A DNA stretch of 64,000 bases from positions 35,360 through 99,359 of the forward strand of contig NZ_JAKSYC010000230.1 of NCBI RefSeq assembly GCF_022829585.1, in the 5' to 3' direction. The DNA comes from Methylobacterium sp. J-026. Its GTDB lineage: Bacteria > Pseudomonadota > Alphaproteobacteria > Rhizobiales > Beijerinckiaceae. Shown in pieces: positions 16,955-26,569 of this stretch. Numbering within the stretch: the stretch's first letter is position 1; each line of letters starts with the position of its first letter. Below the pieces are notes generated by a model. The model was not told the origin of the DNA and searched no databases. It was given only the letters and a program-made list of their open reading frames with translations. The position numbers and the translations under genes were made by a program.

Positions 16955-18067
16955 CGATCAGGACCCACCTTCCACACAATGGCCATCGCGCCGAACTTCG
17001 GCCAAAATACGACCTCTCCCGAACGGTAAAGTCGGCTGCTGCGGGCCTTCCCGCCCTTTGTGGGCCGGATCAGTCTCCTCAAGACCGGCGCGCGAGCTTG
17101 GCGGATCGTACGGCGGAATGGCGCCTTCCGACGCTTGGCCGAGGCGAGCCGCCCTCGGACACGACCCTTGAAGATCAAGCAGCACCGCGCCTGGCAATCT
17201 CCGATCGAGTCCCCCCCATGAATGCGCATACAGGGTACGCCACGGGTATTTGACGATCGTACGGACCGAAATCCCCGGCAAACAATCACACTTGGACGGT
17301 AATCGCGTGGGCCGCCGTTTGGCAGCCGCGAGCCTCGCCCCTTGCTTGGGGGAACAATACAGATGACATATGTCGCTGATCGAGCCTCATCGCAGGGCAG
17401 CGATCATCCACTGTAGGGACGTTGTACCTTGGCCGCCACGGACTGCACTTCGTCCCAGTCGCGGATCAGAGTGACTGCTTCCACGCGCATCCGTGCGGCG
17501 ATTTACCCGAAATAATTCCAAAATTCTTACTTCAGATTACGATCGCATTTATCGAACTTTGCGATCAGTATTCCCAGTATTAGCTCAGTCGCAGCGAGTT
17601 TCGGAGCCACTTTATAATCTGGAAGAAGACCGATTGTCGGTCCCTCATCCATGCCAAGCTCTACTCGCATGCGAAAAATAGCACCGAGAAAACCGCCAAG
17701 TTACGAAACATCGCAGATAATCGGTAGCAGATCAAAGCCGGCAACTTCGGCCAGGGCCGCCCCCAAGAGCGGCAAGCCCGGAGATCCGCGGGGCGAACGC
17801 GCGCCGCTCGGGCATCGCGCGCCAGGCAAACATGGCCCCTCCGTTCCGATCGCGCCGTAACGGCCTGTAAGCAGGTGGCTAAGTCGTTATGCCGTCTGTC
17901 GATCTGTACCGGCGACTCGTGGCCCAGCCCGATCGCGCATGGCCGGCCGACCTTCGAAGCCGATTATTTCCAGCACGCTCGGATGGCGACCCGGGTGTCG
18001 CCGTCGCCCGAGCAGGCCGGACTGTCGTCTACGGTGCGCTTCGCTGTCCCCGCCGCCCTCGGCTGCG
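16955..18067. other. Gene-poor, eroded stretch upstream of the permease
   Basis: About 1.1 kb with no supported gene on either strand. GC drops around 17500-17720 and short frames lack ribosome sites. It reads as decayed DNA at the edge of the polysaccharide locus; nothing can be named. Confidence 0.5.
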
Positions 18068-18830
18068 TGAGGCGAGGACAGGTCTCGCAGCCCGACCGCC
18101 GCGCCGACCGAGCTTGAATCCGCCGGGGCCGACCGGCGCGCCATTATCACAGACAGCCTCGAAGACGGCCGCCCCGGCGACCCGCAAACCGAGCACCAGA
18201 TCCGCGTCTTCAATCTGGAGGATCCGGCGGTCTTCCAAGGACTGACGATCGATTATTTCGAGGGCCCTTCTCGAAAGATCGGCGTCAAGGTGACGTACGA
18301 GCAGTTCTGCGCGCCTCCTACGGCGGTGCTGCTCAACGACCTGATCTTCCACGACTACTTCATGATCCGTGATCCGCGCGGCATGGCCGCCTACAAGCGC
18401 CTCAGCAACGTCCTGAAAGCCATCAAAAAGGCATTCCTGATCATCGTCGATGATTACGTCAATTATTTCAGGGCCCGATAGCAGTTTTTTTGGGCTCAAT
18501 CCGAAATTCATGCGTGATCCCAGCGCGGAACTGCTCGCCTGCCGTTTCCAACGCTACACCTGGGATCAGCATCTTCATCCCATTCGCGTCATTTCGCTTC
18601 AGGAAGCTGCCGCGAAATCGAGGGATCCTTGGAGCAGCTGTCGTCGTATCTCGGCGCCCCGGCCTTCCGCGTCGCGTTCCAAAACATGAAGGGACGAAAA
18701 TCCGCCGCATGAGAGTACGTTTTCGGCGCCTACGATCCGGGATGCGATCTCTACGTAGACGAGGAGGTCGGCTTCGATGAGGCCGGGGTTTAGCGCTCGC
18801 TCGGTGGATACATAGGGGCGGACGTGAAGA
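18068..18830 (+). pseudogene. Decayed coding remnant, unidentified
   Basis: A plus-strand frame runs from ~18068 to 18481 with protein-like content and no clear start (ELESAGADRRAIITDSLEDG, EHQIRVFNLEDPAVFQG, LNDLIFHDYFMIRDPRGMAAY, AIKKAFLIIVDDYVNYF) and stops at TAG. Similar-quality peptides continue in shifted frames: FFGLNPKFMRDPSAELLACRF near 18490-18550, EGSLEQLSSYLGAPAFRVAF near 18620-18680, and VFGAYDPGCDLYVDEEVGF near 18720-18780. This pattern of good peptides broken by shifts and stops indicates a dead gene. I do not recognise the family; from position it probably belonged to the polysaccharide locus. Confidence 0.55.
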
Positions 18831-19632
18831 CACTGACCCGCGCGAACGACGCCAAATACTTACGCTACACGATCAAAATATTTCGTTTTGTGTCGATCTT
18901 ATTAGCAACCGAAAAATAATACCTTGATCGATTGTAACGACCGTTTCTTGACCTAGGGCGCAAATTCAAGCCTGTTATGCCTCCGCAATGAAATCGAGAA
19001 AACAGGAATCTCCTACGTGGAAATCAAGACCTGGGAGACGGAGGGTGCGCCATTTGTCGAATATTTTGATTGTTTTGTCGAAAACGGCAGATGGACACCC
19101 TCATAAATTCAGGGCGAAATATCGATCTACCACTTATATTTTTCTGAATATACTGAAATTCTGAATACGCTATAGGATGATGCATGCTAGTGCTACAAAC
19201 ACTTTGAAACAAATTTAATGTTACAGACCACGATGGACAATCTGTTGAGGGACGCTACGCCTGAGGCGGTTTTGAACATGTACGATAAATTCACACACGC
19301 GGCCCTCAATTAACTGATCGCAACTGGCAACCAACCGTCCGAATTTTCGCCGCGCCTCTCCAGTCCACAGGCCGGCAGAGGGTTCGGACGTCGGTACAGA
19401 TGCACGCGTTCAAGCCCGGCATCGCGCGCGGACTGGCTCTGCGCGGGCCGAGTCGCTCAAACGGCCAGAGGCATGCTCAGCAGACCTGAATGGTGCTGGC
19501 CGCCGATCAGACTGAGCAACACCGCCATGCGGCCTAATGGTCCACTGGTAAGCAGACGGCCACTACGTCGCGTCGACAGTTCGCCATAACACTGAACCCG
19601 ACACAGACGCCGCCTCGTCGAGGGCATCAGTA
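18831..19632. other. AT-richer non-coding stretch with a short peptide remnant
   Basis: About 800 bp with GC clearly below the rest of the window and no complete gene. One short plus-strand frame near 18975-19104 (NEIEKTGISYVEIKTWETEG, then VEYFDCFVENGRW) looks like another remnant of a lost gene. No repeats or RNA gene recognised. Confidence 0.45.
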
Positions 19633-20598
19633 TCAACCAGCTTTTTTGATACTGAAAATCAAGCCCGTCGTATAATTTGATCCCTCGCCGGCGTCCAGAT
19701 TGATCGGCTTCAACCTGTCCGGGAGCTCATGGCTGAAAAATATCCGATCGACATGCGGAGTGAAGAGCTCTAAGTAATCGTCGATCTTACTGAGCTGCTT
19801 TCCAAGCGCCCCGACCGCCGCGATGCCCGTCTCAGGTATCGTATCCTGAGAAATGCAGATCAAACCGCCAGACTTGGTGACGCGGACCATTTCGTCGCAC
19901 GCCTTCTTCGGATCCGTGGAATACACCAAGACACAGCTCGCGATCACGATATCGAATGTATCGTCTTGGTAGGGCATCGCATGCATATCGCCGAGATCGA
20001 TCATGGGGCTGTAGGAGATAAGATCTAGACCGCGAATATTCGGCATCCGGAAGCCGTATGCCATCAACGAGAAGAGTTCGCCCTCCGTGCGTGGCCCAAT
20101 GTCCAGAACCATGGCCGTACTGATGTAATCCTGATCGTATCCCCGGCTCGCAGCCGGCATGATGGATAAGGGCCGATAGGTCTCGATAACGGACAGCGGT
20201 CTGATGATGCGAAGCCCGCGTATCCCTCTGATATCGTGCAAACCTTCGAGGTTGTGTTCGATCGTCGATAGCCCGGATTTCATGATGGTCATCCGCCGAT
20301 TGTCGCCATCCCAGACCCGCAAAGCGTTTTGCCGCTCGATGAAGTACCGCTTTCTCCAGGCGACGACCAGTTCGCGAAAATAGTCAACCCGCAGAAGAGT
20401 ATACCAGCGTGTCCACTCCATCTTGGCCCACATCTTGGCCGAGATGCTCATGATTAGATGGTCGATCAAACGCATATCAGCTTCCGGTATCCGTGAAGCT
20501 CGGAGACCGAGCGGAGTCTTGCAAACCTTATATAGAGCGCCGGACGATTTTGGATCCCGTGCATCGGCCTGGAAATCGAATTTCGGCTTTCGGTACAT
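19633..20598 (-). CDS. Class I SAM-dependent methyltransferase domain protein
   Basis: 321-aa protein. The N-terminal ~140 residues (basic, Trp- and Arg-rich, KMWAKMEWTRWYTLLRVDYF) are not recognised. The C-terminal half is methyltransferase-like: VLDIGPRTEGELFSLMAYGF in place of the glycine-rich SAM loop, then GLDLISYSPMIDLGDMHAMP, FDIVIASCVLVYSTDPKKA and EMVRVTKSGGLICIS, the motif IV-VI order of Methyltransf_11. Such proteins modify glycans or act on glycolipids in polysaccharide clusters. GC is lower than in neighbouring chromosomal genes, suggesting acquisition. Target unknown. Confidence 0.75.
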   Translation of the reverse strand: MYRKPKFDFQADARDPKSSGALYKVCKTPLGLRASRIPEADMRLIDHLIMSISAKMWAKMEWTRWYTLLRVDYFRELVVAWRKRYFIERQNALRVWDGDNRRMTIMKSGLSTIEHNLEGLHDIRGIRGLRIIRPLSVIETYRPLSIMPAASRGYDQDYISTAMVLDIGPRTEGELFSLMAYGFRMPNIRGLDLISYSPMIDLGDMHAMPYQDDTFDIVIASCVLVYSTDPKKACDEMVRVTKSGGLICISQDTIPETGIAAVGALGKQLSKIDDYLELFTPHVDRIFFSHELPDRLKPINLDAGEGSNYTTGLIFSIKKAG

Positions 20599-20835
20599 GA
20601 CCGCGGCCGGATCGCGCCGGTCGGCGCCGTGCGGTGGGGCCGGACATATGTCCGTTCGCGACGGTCCGAGCGCCGTCGTTCCGCGAATCTACCCCGTTCA
20701 GAGGGCCTGTGCCACGGACGGCGAGGCCGCGCCGAACCGGGTGATCAGAAGCGGGTCTGTCGCGATGGCCCACCGTTTTGCCCCAAAGTCCGGCTTTGTA
20801 TAACGCCGCCTTTATCGAAGCCCGCCGGGGCAATC

Positions 20836-21879
20836 ATGTCAGGACACGTCATGAGCGAACGTACGAGTTGGTCCCAAAGCGCCAACGAACTCTATCCGCA
20901 CATCCGTGCCGTCGCTGCTGGCATGCTCGCTCACATGCGCGGCGAACCCAATCCGCCCGAAGCCTACCAGTCCATGATCATTCTGCACGGCCAGACGCAG
21001 GGACGGTCGACGCGTCTGATCTCGACGCTTCTGTCGGCGCACCGCCCTTACGTGCAGGGCTCGATGAAGTCCGGGATCTTCGGCGATGTCCCGTCCGATC
21101 TCGCCCCGTCCATCGCCAAGGAGGTTCGCGAGACCGGCTTCGCCATGCTGCCGATGAAGCTTCCGCAACCGATGATCGACCGGCTCACGGATTTCGCCCG
21201 GACGAACGAGGCGAACTTTAAGGGCGGCGATGTGGAGGGACGCGGGCTGTTCGACGCCGCCACCCCCCGGGCACGGATCTACTCCTTCCCCGCCCGCGAC
21301 TGCCTGCGCTCGCCCGACATCCAGGACGTCCTCGGAGACGAATTTCTTCTCTCGCTGGCCGGGCGCTACCTGGGCGTGACGCCGATCGTGGATCTGCTGA
21401 CGATGTGGTGGAGCGCCGTCTTCGAGGAGGGGAACGCCTCCGAGGCGGCGCAGCTCTTCCACTTCGACATGGATAAGCCGCGCTGGCTCAAACTGTTCAT
21501 CTATCTCACCGACGTTGACGAATCCGCCGGTCCGCATGTCTATGTCGAACGCAGCCACCGCTTGCGCAACGACAAGGTCGGCAGCCTCCTCCGTCGCGGC
21601 TACACCCGCATCCCGGACGCCGATATCGTCGATGCCTACGGCGCGGACTCGCTGCGCTCGATCGGCGGGCCGGCCGGAACGATCTTCGTCGCGGACACGA
21701 TCGGCTTCCATAAGGGTCTCCCACCGACGGGCCGGGAACGGCTCGTCCTGCAGCTGTCCTACGCGACGACCCTGTTCGGCGGCGCCTCGACACCCGTCCC
21801 GATGCCCAGCCCCGTCACGCCGACGCTGGCTGCCGCCATGAAGCGCCGGCCGAAGACCTACGCGCTATTCAGGGGCTGA
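20836..21879 (+). CDS. Phytanoyl-CoA dioxygenase (PhyH)-like Fe(II)/2-oxoglutarate oxygenase
   Basis: 347-aa PhyH-family protein. The metal triad is visible: His-x-Asp in LFHFDMDKP and the distal His in GFHKGLPPTGRERLVLQ, with the Arg that binds 2-oxoglutarate. YLTDVDESAGPHVYVERSHR is the conserved jelly-roll segment. Its place beside the pse operon suggests hydroxylation of a sugar, lipid or small precursor, but this is inference. ATG at 20836 is used; an in-frame ATG at 20851 is also possible. It is convergent with pseI (7-bp gap). Confidence 0.83.
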   Translation: MSGHVMSERTSWSQSANELYPHIRAVAAGMLAHMRGEPNPPEAYQSMIILHGQTQGRSTRLISTLLSAHRPYVQGSMKSGIFGDVPSDLAPSIAKEVRETGFAMLPMKLPQPMIDRLTDFARTNEANFKGGDVEGRGLFDAATPRARIYSFPARDCLRSPDIQDVLGDEFLLSLAGRYLGVTPIVDLLTMWWSAVFEEGNASEAAQLFHFDMDKPRWLKLFIYLTDVDESAGPHVYVERSHRLRNDKVGSLLRRGYTRIPDADIVDAYGADSLRSIGGPAGTIFVADTIGFHKGLPPTGRERLVLQLSYATTLFGGASTPVPMPSPVTPTLAAAMKRRPKTYALFRG

Positions 21880-21886
21880 GGCGGCC

Positions 21887-22957
21887 TCACGCGTCCGGGC
21901 TGCCGCCCGACACGTCCTCCCAGGAGAGGGCATGCCCGCGCGCGAGCGCGCGGGTTGCGCGCCGGCCGAGAATGGCCAGCAGGTATTTCGGCGACAGGCC
22001 GTAGCCCGGGCGGATCGAGCGTAGCGTCTCGGCCGTGAAGGGCGCGCCCGGCGCCATGTCGCGCACCACGTAGAGCGAGCGCCGGAAGACCTGGCTCGCC
22101 CGCTCGGCCTCCGAGCGAGCGTAGCCGAGCCCGCCGAGCGAGAGCCAGGCGTCGCGGCACTCGCTGACGAGGCGGGTGAACTCGTCGGGTTCGAGGCTGA
22201 AGGTGGCATCCGGCCCGCCCGCGCTGCGGTCGAGGGTGAAGTGCTTCTCGATTACACAGGCGCCGAGCGCCACCGCGGCCACCGCGCAAGCGGTGCCCGG
22301 CGTGTGATCCGAGAGCCCCGCGATCACCCCGTAGGACGCCGCGAGGTCGGGGATCGTGCGCAGGTTAGCCTGCTCGTAGCGGGCCGGATAGCAGGACACG
22401 CAGTGGAGCAGCACGAGATCCTCGGCGCCGCCCGCCCGGGCGGCCTCCACCGCCTCGCCAATCTCAGCACGGTCGGCCATGCCGGTGGAGATGATCATCG
22501 GCTTGCCCTCGGCGGCCACGCGGGCGATCAGGGGCAGGTCGACCGCCTCGAAGGAGGCGATCTTGTAGGCCGGCATGCCGAGCCCCGACAGCAGGGCGAC
22601 GGCGGTCTCGTCAAAGGGGGTCGAGAACAGGGTGACGCCGCGCTGGCGGGCGCGCTCTACCAGCGCGGCGTGCCATTCGTAGGGCGTGAACGCGGTCTGG
22701 TAGAGTTCGTAGAGCGTCTGTCCGTCCCACAGGCCACCGCGGATGCGGAAATCGGGGCCGTCGTGGTCGATGGTCAGGGTGTCTGGCGTATAGGTCTGGA
22801 TCTTGATCGCGTCCGCGCCGGTTGCGGCGGCAACGTCGAGCAGCGCGAGGGCACGCTCCAGGCTGCCGTTGTGGTTGGCCGACAGTTCGCAGATGACGTA
22901 AGGGGGATGGTCGAGCCCGATTGGACGGCCGTCGATCGTGATCGCGGGGGATGTCAT
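21887..22957 (-). CDS. pseI: Pseudaminic acid synthase
   Basis: 356-aa NeuB-family synthase that condenses the 2,4-diamido-trideoxyhexose made by PseG with phosphoenolpyruvate to give the nonulosonic acid. Motifs: ELSANHNGS near residue 24, DAIKIQTYTPDTLTID, FSTPFDETAV, PMIISTGMA, HCVSCYP, GLSDHTPG and IEKHFTLDRSAGGPDATFSL. The C-terminal SAF/antifreeze-like domain begins SLYVVRDMAPGAPFT. ATG overlaps the upstream stop by 4 bp (ATGA), so it is translationally coupled. Last gene of the operon. Confidence 0.95.
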   Translation of the reverse strand: MTSPAITIDGRPIGLDHPPYVICELSANHNGSLERALALLDVAAATGADAIKIQTYTPDTLTIDHDGPDFRIRGGLWDGQTLYELYQTAFTPYEWHAALVERARQRGVTLFSTPFDETAVALLSGLGMPAYKIASFEAVDLPLIARVAAEGKPMIISTGMADRAEIGEAVEAARAGGAEDLVLLHCVSCYPARYEQANLRTIPDLAASYGVIAGLSDHTPGTACAVAAVALGACVIEKHFTLDRSAGGPDATFSLEPDEFTRLVSECRDAWLSLGGLGYARSEAERASQVFRRSLYVVRDMAPGAPFTAETLRSIRPGYGLSPKYLLAILGRRATRALARGHALSWEDVSGGSPDA

Positions 22958-23613
22958 CGTCCTGTCTCCGTCTCGGCCGGGCGCTTGCGCAGGATGATCT
23001 CGTAGACGAATCCGTCCTTCTCGAAGAAGGCCGGGAAGCGCTCCGGATCGGCGACCTGGAGGATCGGGAACTGCGACCGCAGGGGCTGGTCGATGTCGAT
23101 CCGGCTGTCCTCCGGGGTGCGCCTGCGACGGTAGCTCGCCCCCGTCTCCGGTTGCGGCACCGGAACGACGGTGCCACACCGGGCGACCGCGAAATCGAGC
23201 AGCTCCAGCTCCACGGCGAACAGCGCCGCGTTGATCTCGTCGTGCAGTTCGTGGCCGCCCAGGGTGAAGCTCCGCTTGGCCCACACCGCTCCGGTATCGA
23301 CGGGCTCCACGGCCTCGAGGAGCGAGACGACGATCGTGCGGCGCCCTTCCACGATGCTCCAGATATGCGGGGACCAGCCGCGCCCTTCGGGCAGGTCGCT
23401 GGCATGCAGGACCAGGGCGTGCTCGTAGGCGGCCAGACGATCGGCCTTCACCACCTCGTGCGTCGAAACCAGGAACAGCAGGGTCCCGCCGCTTAGGTCA
23501 GCCGCGCGGGTCACGAACTCGCACGCATGCCGCGCGCGCGTTCGCTCCACCCAGGCCGCAACGTGCGGGAACACCGGATGGGCAGGATCGGAGCAAAGGA
23601 CCGAGATCCGCAT
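22954..23613 (-). CDS. Formyltransferase-like protein of the pseudaminic acid operon
   Basis: 219-aa protein of the formyltransferase fold (methionyl-tRNA formyltransferase and sugar N-formyltransferase relatives). LHASDLPEGRGWSPHIWSI is the active-site loop with His, and EPVDTGAVWAKRSF supplies the Asp. The Asn that normally precedes the loop is replaced (Val-Leu-His). A formate donor such as N10-formyl-THF is therefore likely but catalysis is not certain. AAGG precedes ATG 23613 by ~10 bases; an ATG at 23631 lacks such a site. It lies between pseG and pseI, where the PseH acetyltransferase usually sits. See finding. Confidence 0.82.
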   Translation of the reverse strand: MRISVLCSDPAHPVFPHVAAWVERTRARHACEFVTRAADLSGGTLLFLVSTHEVVKADRLAAYEHALVLHASDLPEGRGWSPHIWSIVEGRRTIVVSLLEAVEPVDTGAVWAKRSFTLGGHELHDEINAALFAVELELLDFAVARCGTVVPVPQPETGASYRRRRTPEDSRIDIDQPLRSQFPILQVADPERFPAFFEKDGFVYEIILRKRPAETETGR

Positions 23614-23663
23614 CGCTTTGCCTTCAGTCATGGCGTGGAACACTGCGCCGGCGCCCAAGGATC

Positions 23664-24680
23664 TCAAGACCATCCCATCGCGTCCGTCACATGGTCGGCG
23701 CCGCTGCCGTTGCAAATGTCGGCGGCACGGTCACTCATGCGCATCACTGTATCCGGCGACAGGCGCCGGAGAGTTTCAGCTATCCGATCGCCCCCAGCTT
23801 CCGCGTGCCAGCCGAGGTCGAGCGCGGCGCCCGCATCCGCAACGCCCTGCGCGAGCGCGACTTGGTTCGGCGCGAGGCTGACGATGAGGGCGGGACAGCC
23901 CAGCACGCAGCGTTCCCACACGCTGGTGCCTCCGGCGCCGATGGCGAGATCGGCCGCCGCAATCAGCGTCTCCATATCGGCCCGTTGGACGTGGAGCGTG
24001 GCGCCGGGCAGGGTCCGGCAGAGCGCCTCCACCGTCTCCCGGTTCCTGGTGTTCCGGCCGATCACCACGTCGACCATGAGGTCGGACCGGTCCAGAGCCT
24101 GCAGGCCGCGCAGCGCCGTCGGCGTGTAGTCAACCGGGTCGGTGCCGCCCATCGACACGAGGATCCGTCCGATGCGGCCCGTCCGGCGCCCGAGGGAGGC
24201 GGCCCGCAGAGTGCCGAACCCGGGACGGATCAGAGCGTAGCCCGGCCCGAGGAGCGCGCGGCCCGCGAAACCGCGATAGCCCTCGTGGAGCGGATTCGCC
24301 AGGTTCTGATCGAGGATCAGGTCGGTGGCGTGCGCGCGTCCGAGATCGTCGATCGCCAGGAGCGCGCGCGCGCCGGTGCGCATCCGCGCCTCCCAGGCGG
24401 CGCCCAGGTCGTAATGATCGACTACGACCCAATCGACGCGCCCGCCGGCCGTCAGGGCCAGGCACCGGTCCGCGTCTTCGACCTCGCTCGCCGCGCCGGG
24501 CAGGCGGATCGCGGAGAAGCCGCGCGCCTCGATCTCGGCGATCAGGTCGCCCTCCGCCGGCCGGGTCAGGAACAGTGCCTCGTGCCCCCTGGCGACCAGG
24601 CGATCGGCTAGGCACAAGCACCGCATCAGGTGGCCGGCGCCGATCGACCATGACGAATCTGTCCGAAAGACGATGCGCAT
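23664..24680 (-). CDS. pseG: UDP-2,4-diacetamido-2,4,6-trideoxy-beta-L-altropyranose hydrolase
   Basis: 338-aa nucleotide-sugar hydrolase with a GT-B fold, releasing UDP from the altrose derivative ahead of PseI. The N-terminus RTDSSWSIGAGHLMRCLCLA holds the GxGHxxR motif with catalytic His17. VVDHYDLGAAWE, ILVSMGGTDP and the UDP-binding GAGGTSVWERCVLGCPAL are all conserved. Gap of 12 bp to pseF and 50 bp to the formyltransferase-like gene. Confidence 0.94.
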   Translation of the reverse strand: MRIVFRTDSSWSIGAGHLMRCLCLADRLVARGHEALFLTRPAEGDLIAEIEARGFSAIRLPGAASEVEDADRCLALTAGGRVDWVVVDHYDLGAAWEARMRTGARALLAIDDLGRAHATDLILDQNLANPLHEGYRGFAGRALLGPGYALIRPGFGTLRAASLGRRTGRIGRILVSMGGTDPVDYTPTALRGLQALDRSDLMVDVVIGRNTRNRETVEALCRTLPGATLHVQRADMETLIAAADLAIGAGGTSVWERCVLGCPALIVSLAPNQVALAQGVADAGAALDLGWHAEAGGDRIAETLRRLSPDTVMRMSDRAADICNGSGADHVTDAMGWS

Positions 24681-24692
24681 TCTTCAGCCGCG

Positions 24693-25394
24693 TCAGCCGG
24701 AGGTGCGGCCGCCGGCCAGCACAGCATGCCGGATCTCCGCCTCCGCCCAATCCTCCGGCGTGTCGATGTCGACGACCCGGTGGCGCGGCAGCAGCACGAG
24801 GCGAGAGCGAGGGCCGAACAGGGGCGTCCCGTCTGCGAAGGCCGAAGCCCGGCCCCAGTAGAACTGCCCCGCGTCGTGATAGGCGGGCTCAAGGTCCTGC
24901 GAGCGCGTCATCAGCGCCTCCGGCTGGAACATCCCGACCGCGCCCGCGGCGTCGATTTGAAGCGCCCGCTGGATCGGGAAGGCGTAGTCGGTCGCCGAGA
25001 ACGCAAAGGCGACCGCCGGGTCGGCCATCATCGCGAAACCCCGCCGCAGATCGTCGGGCCGGATCAGCGGCGCGGTGGCGTAGAGGCAGCAAGCGAGCTC
25101 GACGGCCTCTCCCGCCTCGGTGAGCCACGCCAGCGCGTGGGCGACAACCGCGTTCGTGCCCGAATGGTCGTCCGCCAGAGCGGCCGGACGCAGGAACGGC
25201 GTCTCGGCGCCGTATTCGCGGGCGACCGCGGCGATTTCGGGGCTGTCCGTCGAGACGATCACACGGTCGAACAGCCCGGTCTCGCGGGCCGCAGCGATCG
25301 GGTAGGCGATGATCGGCCGGCCGGCGAAGGACCGGATGTTCTTGCCCGGGATGCGCTTGCTGCCGCCGCGCGCCGGGACCACCGCGACCCTCAC
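24693..25394 (-). CDS. pseF: Pseudaminic acid cytidylyltransferase
   Basis: 233-aa CMP-nonulosonate synthetase activating pseudaminic acid with CTP. VVPARGGSKRIPGKN (residues 5-19) is the CTP-binding loop, with VIVSTDSPEIAAVAREYGAE, RPAALADDHSGT and VDIDTPEDWAEAE at the end. The start is GTG at 25394, whose GTGA overlaps the pseC stop by 4 bp; the longer upstream frame is antisense-free pseC sequence in another frame and is rejected. Confidence 0.94.
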   Translation of the reverse strand: MRVAVVPARGGSKRIPGKNIRSFAGRPIIAYPIAAARETGLFDRVIVSTDSPEIAAVAREYGAETPFLRPAALADDHSGTNAVVAHALAWLTEAGEAVELACCLYATAPLIRPDDLRRGFAMMADPAVAFAFSATDYAFPIQRALQIDAAGAVGMFQPEALMTRSQDLEPAYHDAGQFYWGRASAFADGTPLFGPRSRLVLLPRHRVVDIDTPEDWAEAEIRHAVLAGGRTSG

Positions 25395-26569
25395 GCGGCC
25401 ACGCTCCGGCGCTGCTCCGGCGAGAGCGGCAGGGACTCGATCACCCGGTCCTGCTCCTCCTCGGTCAGCGTCGCGTGCAGCGGCAGAGTGATGGCCCGGG
25501 CGTAGTACGCCTCTGCGTTGGGGAACTGCCCCGGCCGGAAGCCCTGCGCCCGGAACAGCGGCTGCAGGTGAACCGGCGCGTAATGCACCTGAACGCCGAT
25601 GCCCGCGGCGCGCAGGTGCTCGAACGCCGCGCGCCGGCCGATCCCGGCGCGCTCCGCGTCCCAGCCGATCACGTAGAGATGCCACGCGGAGTCGATCTCG
25701 GGATCGACAGGCGGAAGGGTGAGACCCGTGCCGGCGAGCCGGCGGGTGTAGCGCGCCGCGAGTGCCGCTCGGCGGGCGACGTAGCCCTCCAGGCGCTGGA
25801 GCTGGCTCGAACCCAAAGCCGCCTGGAGATCGGTCATCCGGTAGTTCCAGCCGAGTTCCAGGGCCTGATAGGTCCAGGGACCGTCCGGCGGGCCGTCCAT
25901 CTCAGCCGGGTCGCGGGTAGTGCCGTGCGAACGCAGGCGGCGCATCCGGGCGGCCAGCTTGGCATCCCCGGTCAGCGCGGCGCCGCCCTCGGTGGTGGTG
26001 ATGACCTTGACCGGATGGAAGCTGAACACGGTCACGTCCGCGTAGCGCCCGCTTCCCACGGGATCGCCCCGGTAGCGGCCGCCGATCGCGTGGGCCGCGT
26101 CCTCGACCACCGCGAACCCGTATCGCCGGGCCAGCGCGTGGATAGGCTCCATGTCGCAGGAGCGGCCGGCGAAGTGCACCGGCACCACCACCTTCGGCAG
26201 GCGCCCCGCCAGCTCGGCGGCAGCCAGCGCATCGGCCAGGGCGGTCGCGCTCATGTTGCCGGTCGCGGGCTCGATATCGACGAAGTCGACCGCGGCGCCG
26301 CAATACAGCCCGGCATACGCCGAGGCCAGGAAGGTGTTGGGCGAGGTCCAGAGCCGGTCGCCCGGTCCGAGGCCGAGGGCCGCGCAGGCGACGTGCAGCG
26401 CGGAGGTCGCGCTGTTCACGGCTACCGCGTGGCCGGCCCCGGCCTGGCGGCAGAGATCGGCCTCGAACCGCTCGATGGCCGGCCCCTGGGTGAGCCAGTC
26501 CGAACGCAGCACGGCGGTCACTGCCGCCACGTCGTCGTCGGTGACGTGCTGGCGTCCGTAAGGGATCAT
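25391..26569 (-). CDS. pseC: UDP-4-amino-4,6-dideoxy-N-acetyl-beta-L-altrosamine transaminase
   Basis: 392-aa DegT/DnrJ/EryC1 PLP aminotransferase, second enzyme of the pseudaminic acid pathway. Starts MIPYGRQHVTDDDVAAV. PLP Lys188 lies in FHPVKVITTTEGGA; VNSATSALHVA binds the phosphate; VVEDAAHAIGGRY gives the stacking and Asp residues. ELGWNYRMTDLQAALG is the family signature. The ATG overlaps the pseB stop by 4 bp (ATGA). Confidence 0.95.
   Translation of the reverse strand: MIPYGRQHVTDDDVAAVTAVLRSDWLTQGPAIERFEADLCRQAGAGHAVAVNSATSALHVACAALGLGPGDRLWTSPNTFLASAYAGLYCGAAVDFVDIEPATGNMSATALADALAAAELAGRLPKVVVPVHFAGRSCDMEPIHALARRYGFAVVEDAAHAIGGRYRGDPVGSGRYADVTVFSFHPVKVITTTEGGAALTGDAKLAARMRRLRSHGTTRDPAEMDGPPDGPWTYQALELGWNYRMTDLQAALGSSQLQRLEGYVARRAALAARYTRRLAGTGLTLPPVDPEIDSAWHLYVIGWDAERAGIGRRAAFEHLRAAGIGVQVHYAPVHLQPLFRAQGFRPGQFPNAEAYYARAITLPLHATLTEEEQDRVIESLPLSPEQRRSVAA

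Noticed and set aside
17493..17681. 62-codon plus-strand frame (RRFTRNNSKILTSDYDRIY)
   Set aside because: No ribosome site or family resemblance and surrounded by decayed DNA; not enough to list as a gene.
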